This document shows, in pieces, positions 53,177-64,000 of a stretch of 64,000 nt of DNA; within the stretch, counting starts at the first letter, position 1; each line of letters opens with the position of its first letter. Made by a program: the position numbers and the translations under genes. Below the pieces are notes generated by a model. It had not been told where the DNA came from. It made no database searches and worked only from the letters and a program-made list of their open reading frames with translations. Source of the DNA: Zea mays (lineage: Eukaryota; Streptophyta; Magnoliopsida; Poales; Poaceae); contig NC_050105.1 of NCBI RefSeq assembly GCF_902167145.1, forward strand, positions 115,833,898 through 115,897,897. The letters are read 5' to 3'.

Positions 53177-55077
53177 GTAGCCCCCGAGCCTCGAAGGGAG
53201 TGTTAATACTCGCTTGGAGGCTTTTGTCGCACTTTTTTCCAAGGGGACCAGCCTTTCTCGGTTGTGTTTTGTTTCGGTGGGTGCGCGCGAGCGCACCCGC
53301 CGGGTGTAGCCCCCGAGGCCTTAGAGGAGTGGTTTGACTCCTCCGAGGTCTTAATGCCTCGCGCAATGCTTCGGCTGGTCTGGTCGTTCCCTCATGCGAG
53401 CTGGCCGTAGCCCGGGTGCACGGTCGGGTCCCAAGTTCTCGGGCTGGTATGTTGACGCTGTCAACGGTTTGGCCGGGGCCAGGTTTGCGAGAGCAGCCCC
53501 CGAGCCTCTGCACAGGGCGAGAGGACGGTCAAGAACAGACTCGACTTTTTTACATACGCTCCTACGTCGCCTTTCCGCAAGGAGGAGGGGGGAAAGCGCC
53601 ATGTTGCCCTCGGAGGGCGCCGAACATGGTGTCTCTGGTGAGCTGCTGGCGGGTAATCCGAGTGGACGCCCGTGCCCCATTTGTTAGGGGTCGGCTAGAG
53701 GCCCGGAGGCGCGCTCCAAAAGTACCTGCGGGTGATCTGCCGGACCCGGTCCCCTTTCGACGGGGTCCGAGGGCTCGATTCCCGCCGGTCTCGGAAATGT
53801 CCTAGGGTACCTCGGGAGCGTAGCCCGAGCCTCGGTTATGTATCGAACGTACCCAGGGTCATCCCTCGCTCTATGTCTGAGGCGGCTGTGAACCCTTCGA
53901 GGGCCAGCCTACGAACCCCTGATCAGTAGTGGGCGCGGAGCCCGAGTGGCCTGAGGCGGCCGTTGAACCCTTCCGAGGGGCCGACCTTCGAACCTCTGAC
54001 TAGTAGTGGGCGTGGAACCCAAGCGCTCTGAGGCGGCTGTTGAACCCCTCCGAGGGGCCAGCCTTTGAACCTCTGATCAGTAGGGAGGCTCGGGGCCTAT
54101 TTCCTTCACGGAGAAGGATCCTTTTCGGGTATCCCCCTTTCCCGGTCCCTGTTGTAAGAGAGAGAAAGAGGAAAAGGATACAAAATCGAATGACGTGGCG
54201 TACCTTTTTTGACGCGGTCATTATGGCGAAGGCGAAGCGTCGCTCGCTTCTCCTGCCTGAGGCGCCGCTTGTCCCGCCGCAGAGTTAATGCGACGGGGCG
54301 AGTGGTTCGCGAGGCGGCCGTTGCGCGTGCGCGAGCCGTTCGAGGAACGGAACACGGGCGCGCCGTCTTCACGTCGTGAGAGAGGATTCTCTCGCTGCCC
54401 CTGGATGGGACGTAAGCTTGGCTTGACGACGTGACCGCTGCTCCTGCCCGCCTAGGCCCAAACACACCATCGTCGTGTTGTAAAGCTGCGTTTCTTTTCC
54501 TCTTGTTTCGAGTATCTGGACTTTTTCGTCGGTAACAGAATTGTCTGTGCGAGCGAGAGTTGCTTTTCACGGAAGGCGATGAGTGAGGTATCCGTATCCC
54601 GAAGGCGTAGGAATCCCTCGGCTCGGTCGGCCTTGCCGCTTACGCGCACTCTTGCCCTTCCATAGGGTTCTGTCACCGACGCAGTCGAGAAGGCCCGAAG
54701 AATCGCTTCGACAGAGGAGCTTTCGAGCGTGAAGACTTGTTCGGTCCGCGGAATCACTTATCCGAACGCGAGTTACTTATCGCAGAAGGTGATGAGTGAG
54801 GTATCCGTATCCCGGAGGCATAGGAGTCCCTCAGCTCGGTCAACCTTGGCTGCTTACGTGTACTCCGTCGTTTTCAGGATCCCCTTTCGAAGTAGTCGAA
54901 AAAGCACGAAAGACATTCTGGCAGAAAGGATCTTTTTTCGAGGAAAATTTTGACGCAGAGGGGGTTCCCCCCTTTTAGCCCCCGAGGGAGGGTCGGGCTT
55001 TGCCGAGGCAAGGCTGACCCTTCCTTGATGACTAAACTTTGCGTGGGAACGAGGCATACGAACAACTTGAAAGCATC
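53177..55077. other. 3' spacer of Huck-like element
   Basis: Same repeated blocks as the spacer at 29427-33589, including GAACCCTTCCGAGGGGCC words near 53890-54060 and GAGGTATCCGTATCCCG(A/G)AGG at about 54587 and 54798, but shorter (1.9 kb versus 4.2 kb) and without the coiled-coil remnant. No intact frame. Confidence 0.65.
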
Positions 55078-56202
55078 TTAAGGGTAGAAGCGACGTAGCT
55101 GTTGGATGTTCTAAGCGTTGTTGTAGACCTCGCCTTGACTGTTGGCCAGCTTGTACGTTCTGGGATTCAGAACTTTGGCGATGACGAACGGCCCTTCCCA
55201 GGGAGGCGTGAGCTTGTGCCGCCCTCGGGCGTCTTGTCGCAGCCGAAGCACCAGGTCGCCCTCCTAGAGGTTTCGGGACCGAACCCCTCGGGCGTGGTAG
55301 CGTCGCAGGGACTGCTGGTACCGCGCCGAGTGTAGTAAGGCCATGTCCCGAGCCTCCTCCAGCTGGTCCAGTGAGTCTTCTCGATTAACTTGATTGCTTT
55401 GGTCGGCGTAGGCCCTCGTCCTCGGGGAACCATGTTCTAAGTCTGTGGGCAAGATGGCCTCGGCCCCATAGACTAGAAAGAACGGCGTGAAGCCCGTGGC
55501 TCGGCTCGGCGTTGTCCTCAGACTCCAGACCACCGAGGGGAGTTCCTTCATCCATCGCTTGCCGAACTTGTTGAGGTCGTTGTAGATCCGAGGCTTGAGT
55601 CCTTGTAGAATCATGTCGTTGGCACGCTCTACTTGCCCATTCGTCATGGGGTGAGCCATGGCGGCCCAATCCACCCGGATGTGGTGATCCTCGCAGAAGT
55701 CTAGGAACTTTCTGCCGGTGAACTGGGTGCCGTTGTCGGTGATGATGGAGTTCGGGACCCCAAAGCAATGGATGATGTTGGTGAAGAACGCCACCGCCTG
55801 TTCGGACCTGATGCTGTTTAGGGGTCAGACCTCGATCCACTTGGAGAATTTGTCGATGGCGACCAACAGGTGCGTATAGCCCCCGGGTGCCTTCTGCAAG
55901 GGGCCGACGAGGTCCAGACCCCACACAGCAAAAGGCCAGGTGATGGGTATCGTCTGCAGGGCCTGAGCGGGCAGGTGGGTCTGCCTTGCGTAGAACTGAC
56001 ACCCTTCGCAGGTGCGGACAATTCTAGTGGCGTCGGCCACCGCCGTCGGCCAGTAGAAACCTTGTCGGAAGGCGTTTCCAACAAGGGCTCGAGGTGCTGC
56101 GTGATGGCCACAAGCCCCCGAGTGTATCTCTTGTAGGAGCTCCTGGCCTTCGGCGATGGAAATGCATCGCTGGAGGATGCCTGAGGGGCTGCGGTGGTAG
56201 AG
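55078..56202 (-). pseudogene. pol: Integrase of Huck-like element
   Basis: VRTCEGCQFYARQTHLPAQ (zinc-binding), VWGLDLVGPLQKAPGGY (D), NSIITDNGTQFTGRKF (D) and MTNGQVERANDMI (E), then ELPSVVWSLRTTPSRATGFT and QLEEARDMALLHSARYQQSL. TGA replaces Arg after KWIEV near 55828 (CGA in the related copy); stops near 55265 and 55110 interrupt the C-terminal part. Ends LRRFYP. Confidence 0.88.
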
Positions 56203-56928
56203 TTACTTCCCGTCCCCCAGCAAGACAAACGACTTGGCGCGCCGCGCCAACCGCCGAGCTTCGGCTCGGTCGAGGGGTAGCTCTCCTCGGTGGAGATATT
56301 GCAGGTACGGGGTCTGCCAGTTTCGATTAGGCGTGACCCCGCCTCGCTCCTCCTCGATGCGCAGTGCCTCACCCTCGGGGGCCGAGGGTACCTCGGGTTG
56401 AGCCGAGGGTGCCTCGGGCCGAGCCGAGGGTACCTCGGACTGAGCCGAGGGTGCCTCAGGCTCAGCCGAGGCCTTCTCGGGCTCGGACGTGTCGTCGATC
56501 TTGACGGAGGGTTGATGCAGGTCTCGGGGGAAGACGTCCGGGGGAACCGTTGTTCGCCCCGATGCTATTTTAGCCAGCTCGTCCGCAGTCTCGTTGTAGC
56601 GCCGGGCGATGTGGTTGAGCTCGAGCCTGTAGAACTTGTCTTCCAGGCGCCGAACCTCATCGCAGTAGGCTTCCATCTTCGGGTCGCGGCAGTGGGAGTT
56701 CTTCATGACTTGGTCGATGACGAGTTGCGAGTCACCGCGAGCGTCGAGGCGTCGGACCCCTAGCTCGATGGCGATGCGCAAACCGTTGACCAGAGCCTCG
56801 TACTCAGCCACATTGTTGGACGCCGGGAAATGGAGGCGTAGCACGTAGCGTAGGTGCTTTCCGAGGGGCGAGATGAAGAGCAGGCCTGCGCCTGCTCCTG
56901 TCTTCATCAGCGACCCGTCGAAGAACAT
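56203..56928 (-). pseudogene. pol: Archaeal-type RNase H domain and linker of Huck-like element
   Basis: [20 protein letters not shown] (first catalytic Asp), [19 protein letters not shown] (Glu), RGDSQLVIDQV (Asp) and HIARRYNETADELAKIASG. A TAG replacing Trp at 56932-56934 separates it from RT (the other copy keeps Trp). The acidic linker contains PSAQPEVPSA-type repeats expanded relative to the copy at 34880. Confidence 0.88.
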
Positions 56929-56931
56929 GGT

Positions 56932-58370
56932 CTAGAGTTCCGGTTGGATCGGAGCTGTTGGGAGCTGGGTGTCGACCCATTCAGCCACGAAGTCCGCCAA
57001 CACCTGGGACTTGATGGCCTTCCGAGGGGCGAACGAGATCGTTTCGCCCATGATTTCCACCGCCCACTTTGCAATTCTACCCGAGGCCTCTCGACACTGA
57101 ATGATCTCCCCCAGGGGGAAGGATGACACCACAGTTACCGGATGAGACTCGAAGTAGTGTCGCAACTTCCGCCGTGTCAGGATCACCGCGTATAGCAGCT
57201 TCTGAATTTGGGGGTAGCGGATCTTGGTCTCGGATAGTACCTCGCTGATGAAGTAGACTGGCCTCTGGACGGGCAATGCATGCCCCTCTTCTCGTCTCTC
57301 AACCACAGTCGCGGCGCTAACCACCTGAGTGGTCGCGGCAACGTAGATCAAGAGGGCTTCTCCGGCAGCGGGGGGCACCAAGATGGGCGCGTTTGTAAGG
57401 AGCGCCTTCAGGTTCCCGAGGGCTTCCTCGGCCTCAGGGGTCCAAGTGAAGCACTCAACCTTCCTTAAGAGGCGGTACAGAGGCAAGCCTCTTTCGCCGA
57501 GGCGCGAGATGAAGCGGCTCAGAGCCGCAAGGCATACCATGACTCTCTGTACGCCTTTCAAGTCCTTGATGGGCCCCATGCTGGTGATGGCTGTGATCTT
57601 CTCCGGGTTGGCCTCAATGCCCCGCTCGGAGATGATGAACCCCAAGAGCATGCCTCGAGGAACCCCGAAGACACACTTTTTGGGATTGAGCTTCACGCCT
57701 TTCGCCTTGAGACATCGGGATGTCACTTCAAGGTCGGAAAGGAGGTCGGAGGCTTTCCTCGTCTTGACTACGATGTCATCGACGTAGGCCTCGACCGTCC
57801 GGCCAATGTGTTCGCCGAACACGTGGTTCATGCACCGTTGGTACGTTGCACACGCATTCCTCAAGCCGAACGACATGGTAACATAGCAGTACATGCCGAA
57901 GGGTGTGGTGAAAGAAGTCGCGAGCTGGTCGGACTCTTTCATCCTGATTTGGTGATACCTCGAGTAGGCATCGAGGAAAGACAGGGTTTCGCACCCAGCA
58001 GTGGAATCCACGATTTGATCGGTGCGAGGCAGAGGGTAGGGAACTTTCGGACATGCTTTGTTTAGACCAGTGTAGTCTACACACATCCGCCATTTCCCTC
58101 CTTTCTTTTTTTCACAAGCACGGGGTTGGCAAGCCATTCAGGATGGAATACCTCTTTGATGAACCCTGCCGCCATTAGCTTGTGGATCTCCTCGCCTATG
58201 GCTCTGCGCTTTTCTTCGTCGAATCGGCGCAGAGGCTGCTTCACGAGTCGGGCCCTAGCTCGGATATCCAGCGAGTGCTCGGCGACATCCCTCGGTATGC
58301 CGGGCATGTCCGAGGGACTCCACGCGAAAACGTCGGCGTTTGCGCGGAGAAAGTCGACGAGCACTGCTTC
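56932..58370 (-). pseudogene. pol: Reverse transcriptase and RNase H of Huck-like element
   Basis: From 58364 the frame has NADVFAWSPSDMPGIPRDVA and LMAAGFIKEVFHPEWLANPV; a two-base gain in an A-run near 58110 shifts the frame before KWRMCVDYTGLNKACPK. Then MSFGLRNACATYQRCM, EAYVDDIVVKTRKASDL (YVDD active site), [20 protein letters not shown] and [20 protein letters not shown]. Otherwise open for about 400 codons. Confidence 0.9.
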
Positions 58371-59300
58371 CTATTTGGGATCGAGCTCGGAGCCGATCCG
58401 GATCTGCTTGGAGGCGTCGCTGCTGGGGTCGAGGGGGACTGATTTAACCGTCTCCGCTGGCTCGAAGTTGCCGGCGTGGCGCTTCACGTCTGGCACCTCC
58501 TTAGAGAGGCTCTCCAGGTCGGCGATGAGGGCCTCGGATTCGGCGAGGGCCTCGGCGTACTCCACGCACTCCACGTCGCATTCGAACGCGTGTCGGTACG
58601 TAGGGCCGACGGTGATGACCCCGTTGGGGCCCGACATCTTGAGCTTGAGGTAGGTGTAGTTGGGGACAGCCATGAACTTCGTGTAGCATGGCCTCCCCAG
58701 TACTGCGTGGTAGGTTCCTCGGAACCCGACCACCTCGAACGTGAGGGTCTCCCTTCGGAAGTTGGAGGGTGTCCCAAAGCAGACGGGAAGGTCGAGTTGC
58801 CCGAGGGGCTGGACGCGCTTCCCGAGGATGATCCTGTGGAAAGGTGCAGCACCTGCCCGGACCGAGGACAGATCAACACGCAGGAGCCCGAGGGTCTCGG
58901 CGTAGATGATGTTGAGGCTGCTGCCTCCGTCCATGAGGACCTTGGTGAGCCTGACATCGCCGATGACGGGGTCGACAACGAGCGGGTATTTCCCCGGGCT
59001 CGACACGTGGTCGGGGTGGTCGGCTTGGTCGAAGGTGATGGGCTTGTCGGACCAGTCTAGGTAGACTGGCGCCGCCACCTTTACCGAACAGACCTCCCGA
59101 CGCTCTTGCTTGCGGTGCCGAGCCGAGGCGTTCGCCGCTTGCCCACCGTAGATCATGAAGCAGTCGCGGACCTCGGGGAACTCTCCTGTCTGGTGATCTT
59201 CCTTCTTATCGTCGTCGTGAGCCCTGCCACCCTCCGTGGGTGGCCCGGCCTTGTGAAAGTGGCGCTGAAGCATGGCGCACTCCTCAAGGGTGTGCTTGAT
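58371..59300 (-). pseudogene. gag-pol: Gag C-terminus and protease of Huck-like element, cut by Tekay-like insertion
   Basis: HTLEECAMLQRHFHKAGPP (end of gag), REVCSVKVAAPVYLDWSDKP, VLMDGGSSLNIIYAETLGL (protease active site DGGS), TYHAVLGRPCYTKFM, ending SELDPK and TAG at 58371-58373. At 59300 the frame runs into LTR sequence (residues LKPGVTI), showing the insertion point; TTGAT at 59296-59300 is the candidate target copy. Confidence 0.88.
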
Positions 59301-62300
59301 TGTAACACCCGGTTTTAAAGGACAAAGCCGGGTGCATCTCATACATGCGCCAAGAAGACAACACATATAATAACAGAGTGTATAGAGATAAATGTCATAA
59401 AACATCAGAGTATTTATTACATAGCGGAAGACTTATTACAAAATAAAGATAAATATAAAACGAACTAAGGATCGTCGGCGCTAATGTCGACTGAGAAACG
59501 CCACCTAGATCAGATCAAACTCCTTGATACTTGGCTCCACCTGAACCACCTGTTCTTCTCCTGTGGGGGGGTGTGAGACAGCAAGAGTGAGCTCACATAC
59601 GTTCATCGCTCAACAAGTTGTGGGGAATAATGTGGCATGAACTCACCAAAGGTGGGAGTTCATGTAGTGTAAGGCTGATCAATGAAATAAAGGCTGAAGC
59701 TGAGCATTGCTTTTATAAGTTGGTCAAACTTTTATTAGCAATTACTAGGTGTAAGTAAATACCAAACCTTAATAATAATAAAGAAAAGTAATAGTAAAAT
59801 AATCCCAAATGCGATGCAAATGTCAAATTAAATTTAAGTTCCATAAATTAATCATGTGAGGGTCCGAGCCGCTCTTGACCGTGAGCACGGCTAGTATACC
59901 AGTTTTACACTCTGCAGAGGTTGCGCATCTTTACCCACAAGTCATGTTACCCATCTGCCAAGAGATGGCCAATCCCATACACCTCTACCGAGGAGGCGAG
60001 GCAGGGTAACACTACGAGGCCTTTACAAAGTTCCACTAGCTTCAGAAATCCCGCTACAGTTTATAGGAAGCTCCAGTGCAGGGTTCTTGCCTGACCGCCA
60101 TCGCAGCAAAATCAACCCAAGGACCTCCCTACACTGACCACTCCCCTACTGCCCTTGCCCCTTTCGGGTAAGGAAGACCTCCACTAGCTTTCCTAGTTAA
60201 TCAGCCAAGGGCGTCCCATTATACCCTTGTGGTAGCACTGTTTTCCCGGGTGGTCGCTCCATGTTCCCATTAATTTAATGATCTTAACATGAATAGTAAT
60301 AATAACAAGATAATAAAAGAATAATCATGAATATTGTATCTCCATACCCAATCCACATAAAGCAATAGCAAGTACTACCCAAAAATATTTCAGGGGTGAA
60401 CAAGGTATAGAGGCAATCAAAACTGGGGTAACATAAAGGCTCCCATCAAAATTAACCTATGCAGATCATTAAAATTAATAAGAACATGGCTGGGAAAAGT
60501 AAGTGATCAAGGGCACAACTTGCCTGGCACTTGAGATTCCAGGTACCAACTTGCTTTTCAGATGACACGAGTCCTCGCGCTAGTCGTTGCAACCCAAGCA
60601 AACATGATATAGACAAAATTAACATCACACCAAACATAAGAACAACTGCATAATATCGATCTACGCGTTGCTATGAGACTAACGCAACTGGAACGAGTCA
60701 AATCGGAGTTAAAACGAAGGAGTTATGATTTTCCTAAGGTTTCATGTGTTTGGTATAGGATTAATTAGGAAATAAGTTTTAATATGATTTTCATGTCAAA
60801 CCAGATGTACTATGTGATAAACAGTAATACTATAGATTTATAGGAATTGGAATGGACCAATTTAGACTCCATATGAATTTTACATGAATTAAACAAATTC
60901 TATCAATTATTTTCATATAGAAATTCATTTTCTAAATGATTTTATATGTTTTTATCACTGTCTGGACAGGTCCTCAAATCCTAGAGACAACAGGGGCTAA
61001 TCTACTAAAATTCCCGAGACTCAAAGCTACAGCCGCATGGACGGTGGGTTGTTTTCTTAGAAAGTCGGGGTCTCTTTTACAAAACCAGCTCAGCGAAGGG
61101 GTAAGTTCTAATCTGGTCCGTCCGATCAACAACGTGTGGCGCAGATTAGATATAACTCAAACGAAACGGTAAGCGCTGTTAGCCGTGGGATCCGAGATCC
61201 ACGGCCATGATTTAATGAAGCTAGATCTAGTCTGAGCCTTGGGATGGCAGATCTACGGTTCCTGTTGATCGCGCGAACGGGTAAGGAAATACCTAATCTC
61301 GGCCGCCCGCGGCCGATCCGACGGCCAAGGTTTCCTAGAGCAAAGCGGTATGAAGAGATTTAATCTGGATCGCACGCCCAGAATCCAACGGCCATCGTGG
61401 AGTGCCCATTTTCTCCCCCATCCCCGACCGGCGGCGCCCCATTCACGGCGGCGCCCTACGCCGTGCACCCCGTCCGACGGCCACCAGGCCCTAAATCCTA
61501 TACCAACCCGTGCTACGCGCAGAGTAAGACGAGGCGAAGCTATGGGGTAGCACATTACCAGCGGGGAAGGCGGTGGCATGGCTAGTCACGGCGGCATGCG
61601 GCCCTGCGGCGGAGCTCCATTCTCCCAGCCAAACTCGCATCATCCCACGGGCCCTGGGCATGATCCCTGTTGACCGGTGAAGCGCCAAAGCCATCCTCCA
61701 GTGCCCAGTTGGCCACACAGGCGGGAATCCATGGTGGCGGGGAGAGGGCATGGTCTCCCAATCTCTCTCATCGCTCGGCTCAATCGGGCGAGCGGGGCAA
61801 TTCCATGCGGTGGTGTGCGCTAGCTTCCTCACAGGGTCATGGAGGCAAGGACCACATCGACAGATTTATATAGTTGTGGTTGAAGTTCGTTTGGGTCGGG
61901 TGGACGAGGCCGATTCTCCCTGCGCGAAGTACGGCATGTTTCGTTGCGGGCGAGCTAGAAGAAACGGAAGCCCCCCCACAACGGATTCCACCAATCGCGC
62001 CAAGATCGAGCTTGACCGAGCGGCGCGGGTTTAGGGGCATTCTGTTGCGGGCTCGCGACTGGGACGCGCGACGCAGACAAGTAACGATCCCAGGTGCCGG
62101 AGCCGCGAAGTCTCTCCCCGGGGAAACGCACGGCGGGTGCGAGCGCACGAAATAGAGACGATTGCGAGGGGGGGATAGGGTGGCGCAGGAGGAAGCAGGG
62201 GTGAGGAGAGGCACTAGCACGGAGGATCCCAACGAATTTCATCACTGGATCGAGCTCTGCGAAGATCTCGCCTGGAAGAGAAACAGCGCCCAACAGAAAA

Positions 62301-62913
62301 ATGGATACGGGAGGGAGAAGGAGTTCCTGACGTCCGGGCCCCACGCGTCAGCCAAGAGGGTTAGCGCGCGCTGAGGTGTATCGCTGACCGACTAGGCCCA
62401 CATGTCGGCGCACGCGGGCGTTGGGCCGCGCGAGGGAAAACAACAGATGGGTCGAAATGGTGTTCTGAGCCCAGTTAGCGTTTTACTTCTTTCTCTTTTT
62501 CCTTTTTATTTTTCTTTCCTTCTTTTTCCAATTCAAATTCAAATTTCCAAATTAATTTCAACCTTGTGGCCAATTCACCCTTATTTTATATTGTGTCATG
62601 ATAAGTTTCCATTTGGAGATATATATTATTTATACTTTTATATCACATAATATTTGTTTGCTTCTCTTCTTAAATTTTTAGAATCTCTTTTAAGTTTTGA
62701 ATTCCACTTTGGACTTGTTACTATATTCCTTATCGCGAAATGCACACGCAAAAACAATATCCAGCATGATGTATGATTTATTTGAGTGTCTTTTGTTAAT
62801 TATTTATTTGTTTAATTATGGTGTTCACATGAAATGAGAAGCATAGATAACTCATAGATGTATACGGAATACAATTTCTCTGCTTAGACTCTATTTACAA
62901 AGTAGGTGTTACA
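59301..62913 (-). repeat. 3.6 kb LTR of Tekay/Del-like chromovirus
   Basis: 3613 bp from TGTAACACCCGG to GGTGTTACA, with a 9 bp terminal inversion (TGTAACACC/GGTGTTACA). The adjoining AATCCTACCCCCTT (62914 on) reads as a polypurine tract on the element strand, so this is the 3' LTR. Very long LTRs with TGTAACACC ends are typical of grass Tekay/Del elements. Frames inside (for example 60936-62374) are not supported as genes. Confidence 0.85.
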
Positions 62914-64000
62914 AATCCTACCCCCTTAAAAATAATCTCGTCCTCGAGATTTAGGAAGAACGAGGGAAAAGATGGGGAAAATCTATACGAAGCTCTTCTT
63001 CTCTTTCTCATGTCGCATCATCTTCTCCATGTTGACTCCATTGTACTTTGGACATTTTTATCACCTTATTTCTTGTAACTCGAGTCAAAATGTCAATACT
63101 CTTAATAGGATATTCCGTATAAGTAAAATCTTCCTAAACACTGGGTTCCTCCATTGGTTACTGTTCCTTAGGGACATGAAGACACTTCTTAAGTTAAGAC
63201 ACATGAAATACATTATGTACATCAGATAGATTATCTGGTAGCTCGAGTTGATAGGCCATCTCTCCAACTCACCTAAAAACTTCGAATGGTCCAATCAAGC
63301 GAGGGGACAATTTTCCCTTGACTTTGAATCTCCTCATTCCATGAAGTGATGGCACTTTGAGGTACACATGATCTCCTTCCTCAAATTCCAGTGGTCTTCT
63401 TCTATTATCGGCATAGCTCTTTTGCCTGGTTTGAGCTACCCTCAAGTTCTCTCGAATTATACAAACTTGTTCTTCTGCCTCTTGAATAAGTTCAGGCCCA
63501 AAGAACTGTCTTCCCCTAGTCTGATCCAATACAGAGGAGTCCTGCATTTCCTGCCATATAGAGCCTCGAATGGTGACGTCTTCAGGCTGGCCTGGTAACT
63601 ATTATGAGAACACAGCATAAGGTAGACTCTTGTCCCAACTACTACCATGCTGAAGGACATAAGCTCTTAACATGTCCTCCAATACTTGATTAGTCCTTTT
63701 AGTCTGTCCATCAGTCTGAGGATGGTAGGCCGAACCAAAATTCAACTTCGAATCCATATTCTCATGAAAACTTTTCCAAAATCTGGAGGTAAATTGTGAT
63801 CCTCTGTCCAAAATGATCTTCTTCGATATACTGTGTAGTTACATAATCCAAGACATGTATAACTTAGCCAATTGTGATCCCTTATAAATAGTCTTGACCG
63901 GAATAAAATGAGTCACTTGGGTCAGTCTATCCACAATAACCCATATAGAATCATATCAAGCAGACGTGCGGGGTAATCCAACAATGAAGTCCATGCCAAT
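62914..64000 (-). pseudogene. pol: Integrase C-terminus and chromodomain region of Tekay-like element
   Basis: SQFTSRFWKSFHENMDSKLN, FGSAYHPQTDGQTKRTNQVL (end of the integrase core with Glu replaced by Lys in QTKRTN), SPFEALYGRKCRTPLYW, LRVAQTRQKSYADNRRRPLE and HGMRRFKVKGKLSPRLIGPF. After a stop at 63269 come ELPDNLSDVHNVFHVSQLKK and a chromodomain-like tail with VTRNKVIKMSKVQW. Several stops and shifts are present. Chromodomains target such elements to heterochromatin. Continues past the right edge. Confidence 0.85.

Larger units (their letters stand above)
51505..59300 (-). mobile_element. Huck-like Ty3/Gypsy (Tat lineage) element, 3' part in window
   Basis: 3' LTR 51505-53176; protease, RT, RNase H, second RNase H and integrase follow to the right on the minus strand. 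At 59300 the gag region is cut by a Tekay-like LTR, so the 5' part lies beyond the window. ACCAT at 51500-51504 is the candidate target copy. Coding is much better preserved than in the copy at 28143-46737. Confidence 0.9.

Noticed and set aside
60936..62374. Frames of 60-130 codons inside the 3.6 kb Tekay-like LTR
   Set aside because: No motif, overlapping in several frames, and located within an LTR.

Overview
The window is gene-poor nuclear DNA of a large grass genome. It is most likely maize or a close Zea relative, because the families stacked here are those that fill maize intergenic space: Opie/Ji-type Sireviruses with CACCGGAC/GTCCGGTG palindromes in the LTRs, Huck/Flip-type and Grande-like Tat-lineage Ty3/Gypsy elements, a Tekay/Del-type chromovirus with a 3.6 kb LTR, CACTA elements, a Cassandra LTR, small MITEs and a Helitron end. 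There is no bacterial-style operon or CRISPR array, and no complete ordinary host gene. The species call is inference from element types, not from a search.

Layout: (1) 1-16963, a CACTA (En/Spm-like) element whose left end lies off the window: a decayed TNP2-type transposase on the minus strand (about 1467-4969) and an apparently intact four-exon TnpA/Ptta-type gene on the plus strand (14440-16319). It was split by a young 7.4 kb non-autonomous Grande-like LTR element (5407-12843, apparently identical 669 bp LTRs, TSD CCCGG) that has gag, no pol and a large intact reverse-strand gene. (2) The CACTA element sits in the gag of an outer Sirevirus (16964-28067). That copy is also interrupted by a second full-length Sirevirus (17537-26499, TSD AGGTA) with long gag and pol frames and one nonsense codon in pol. 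(3) 28143-46737 is an old Huck/Flip-like Gypsy element with many stops. Inside its gag is a second, non-autonomous CACTA element (38659-44032, TSD GGC) that captured host gene pieces: the PIWI half of an AGO1-type Argonaute lying inside an intron of a DAR/MTG1-type circularly permuted GTPase. (4) 46743-49942 is older low-copy DNA: a PPR fragment next to a probable Helitron 5' end, a Tourist-like MITE, and a trihelix plus uridylate-kinase pseudogene broken by a hAT-like MITE. (5) 49943-64000 is another nest: a Grande-like LTR and protease remnant with a Cassandra LTR in its primer-binding site, then a Huck-like element (51505-59300), then the 3' LTR and integrase/chromodomain end of a Tekay-like element running off the right edge.

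Relative order of insertion follows from interruption: outer Sirevirus, then CACTA-1, then the Grande-like element; Helitron region, then Huck/Flip-like, then CACTA-2; Grande-like remnant, then Huck-like, then Tekay-like. The items most worth attention are the Argonaute/DAR-GTPase capture in CACTA-2, and the intact reverse-strand gene (three exons, about 1007 codons after splicing, with its own TATA box) in the young pol-less LTR element.
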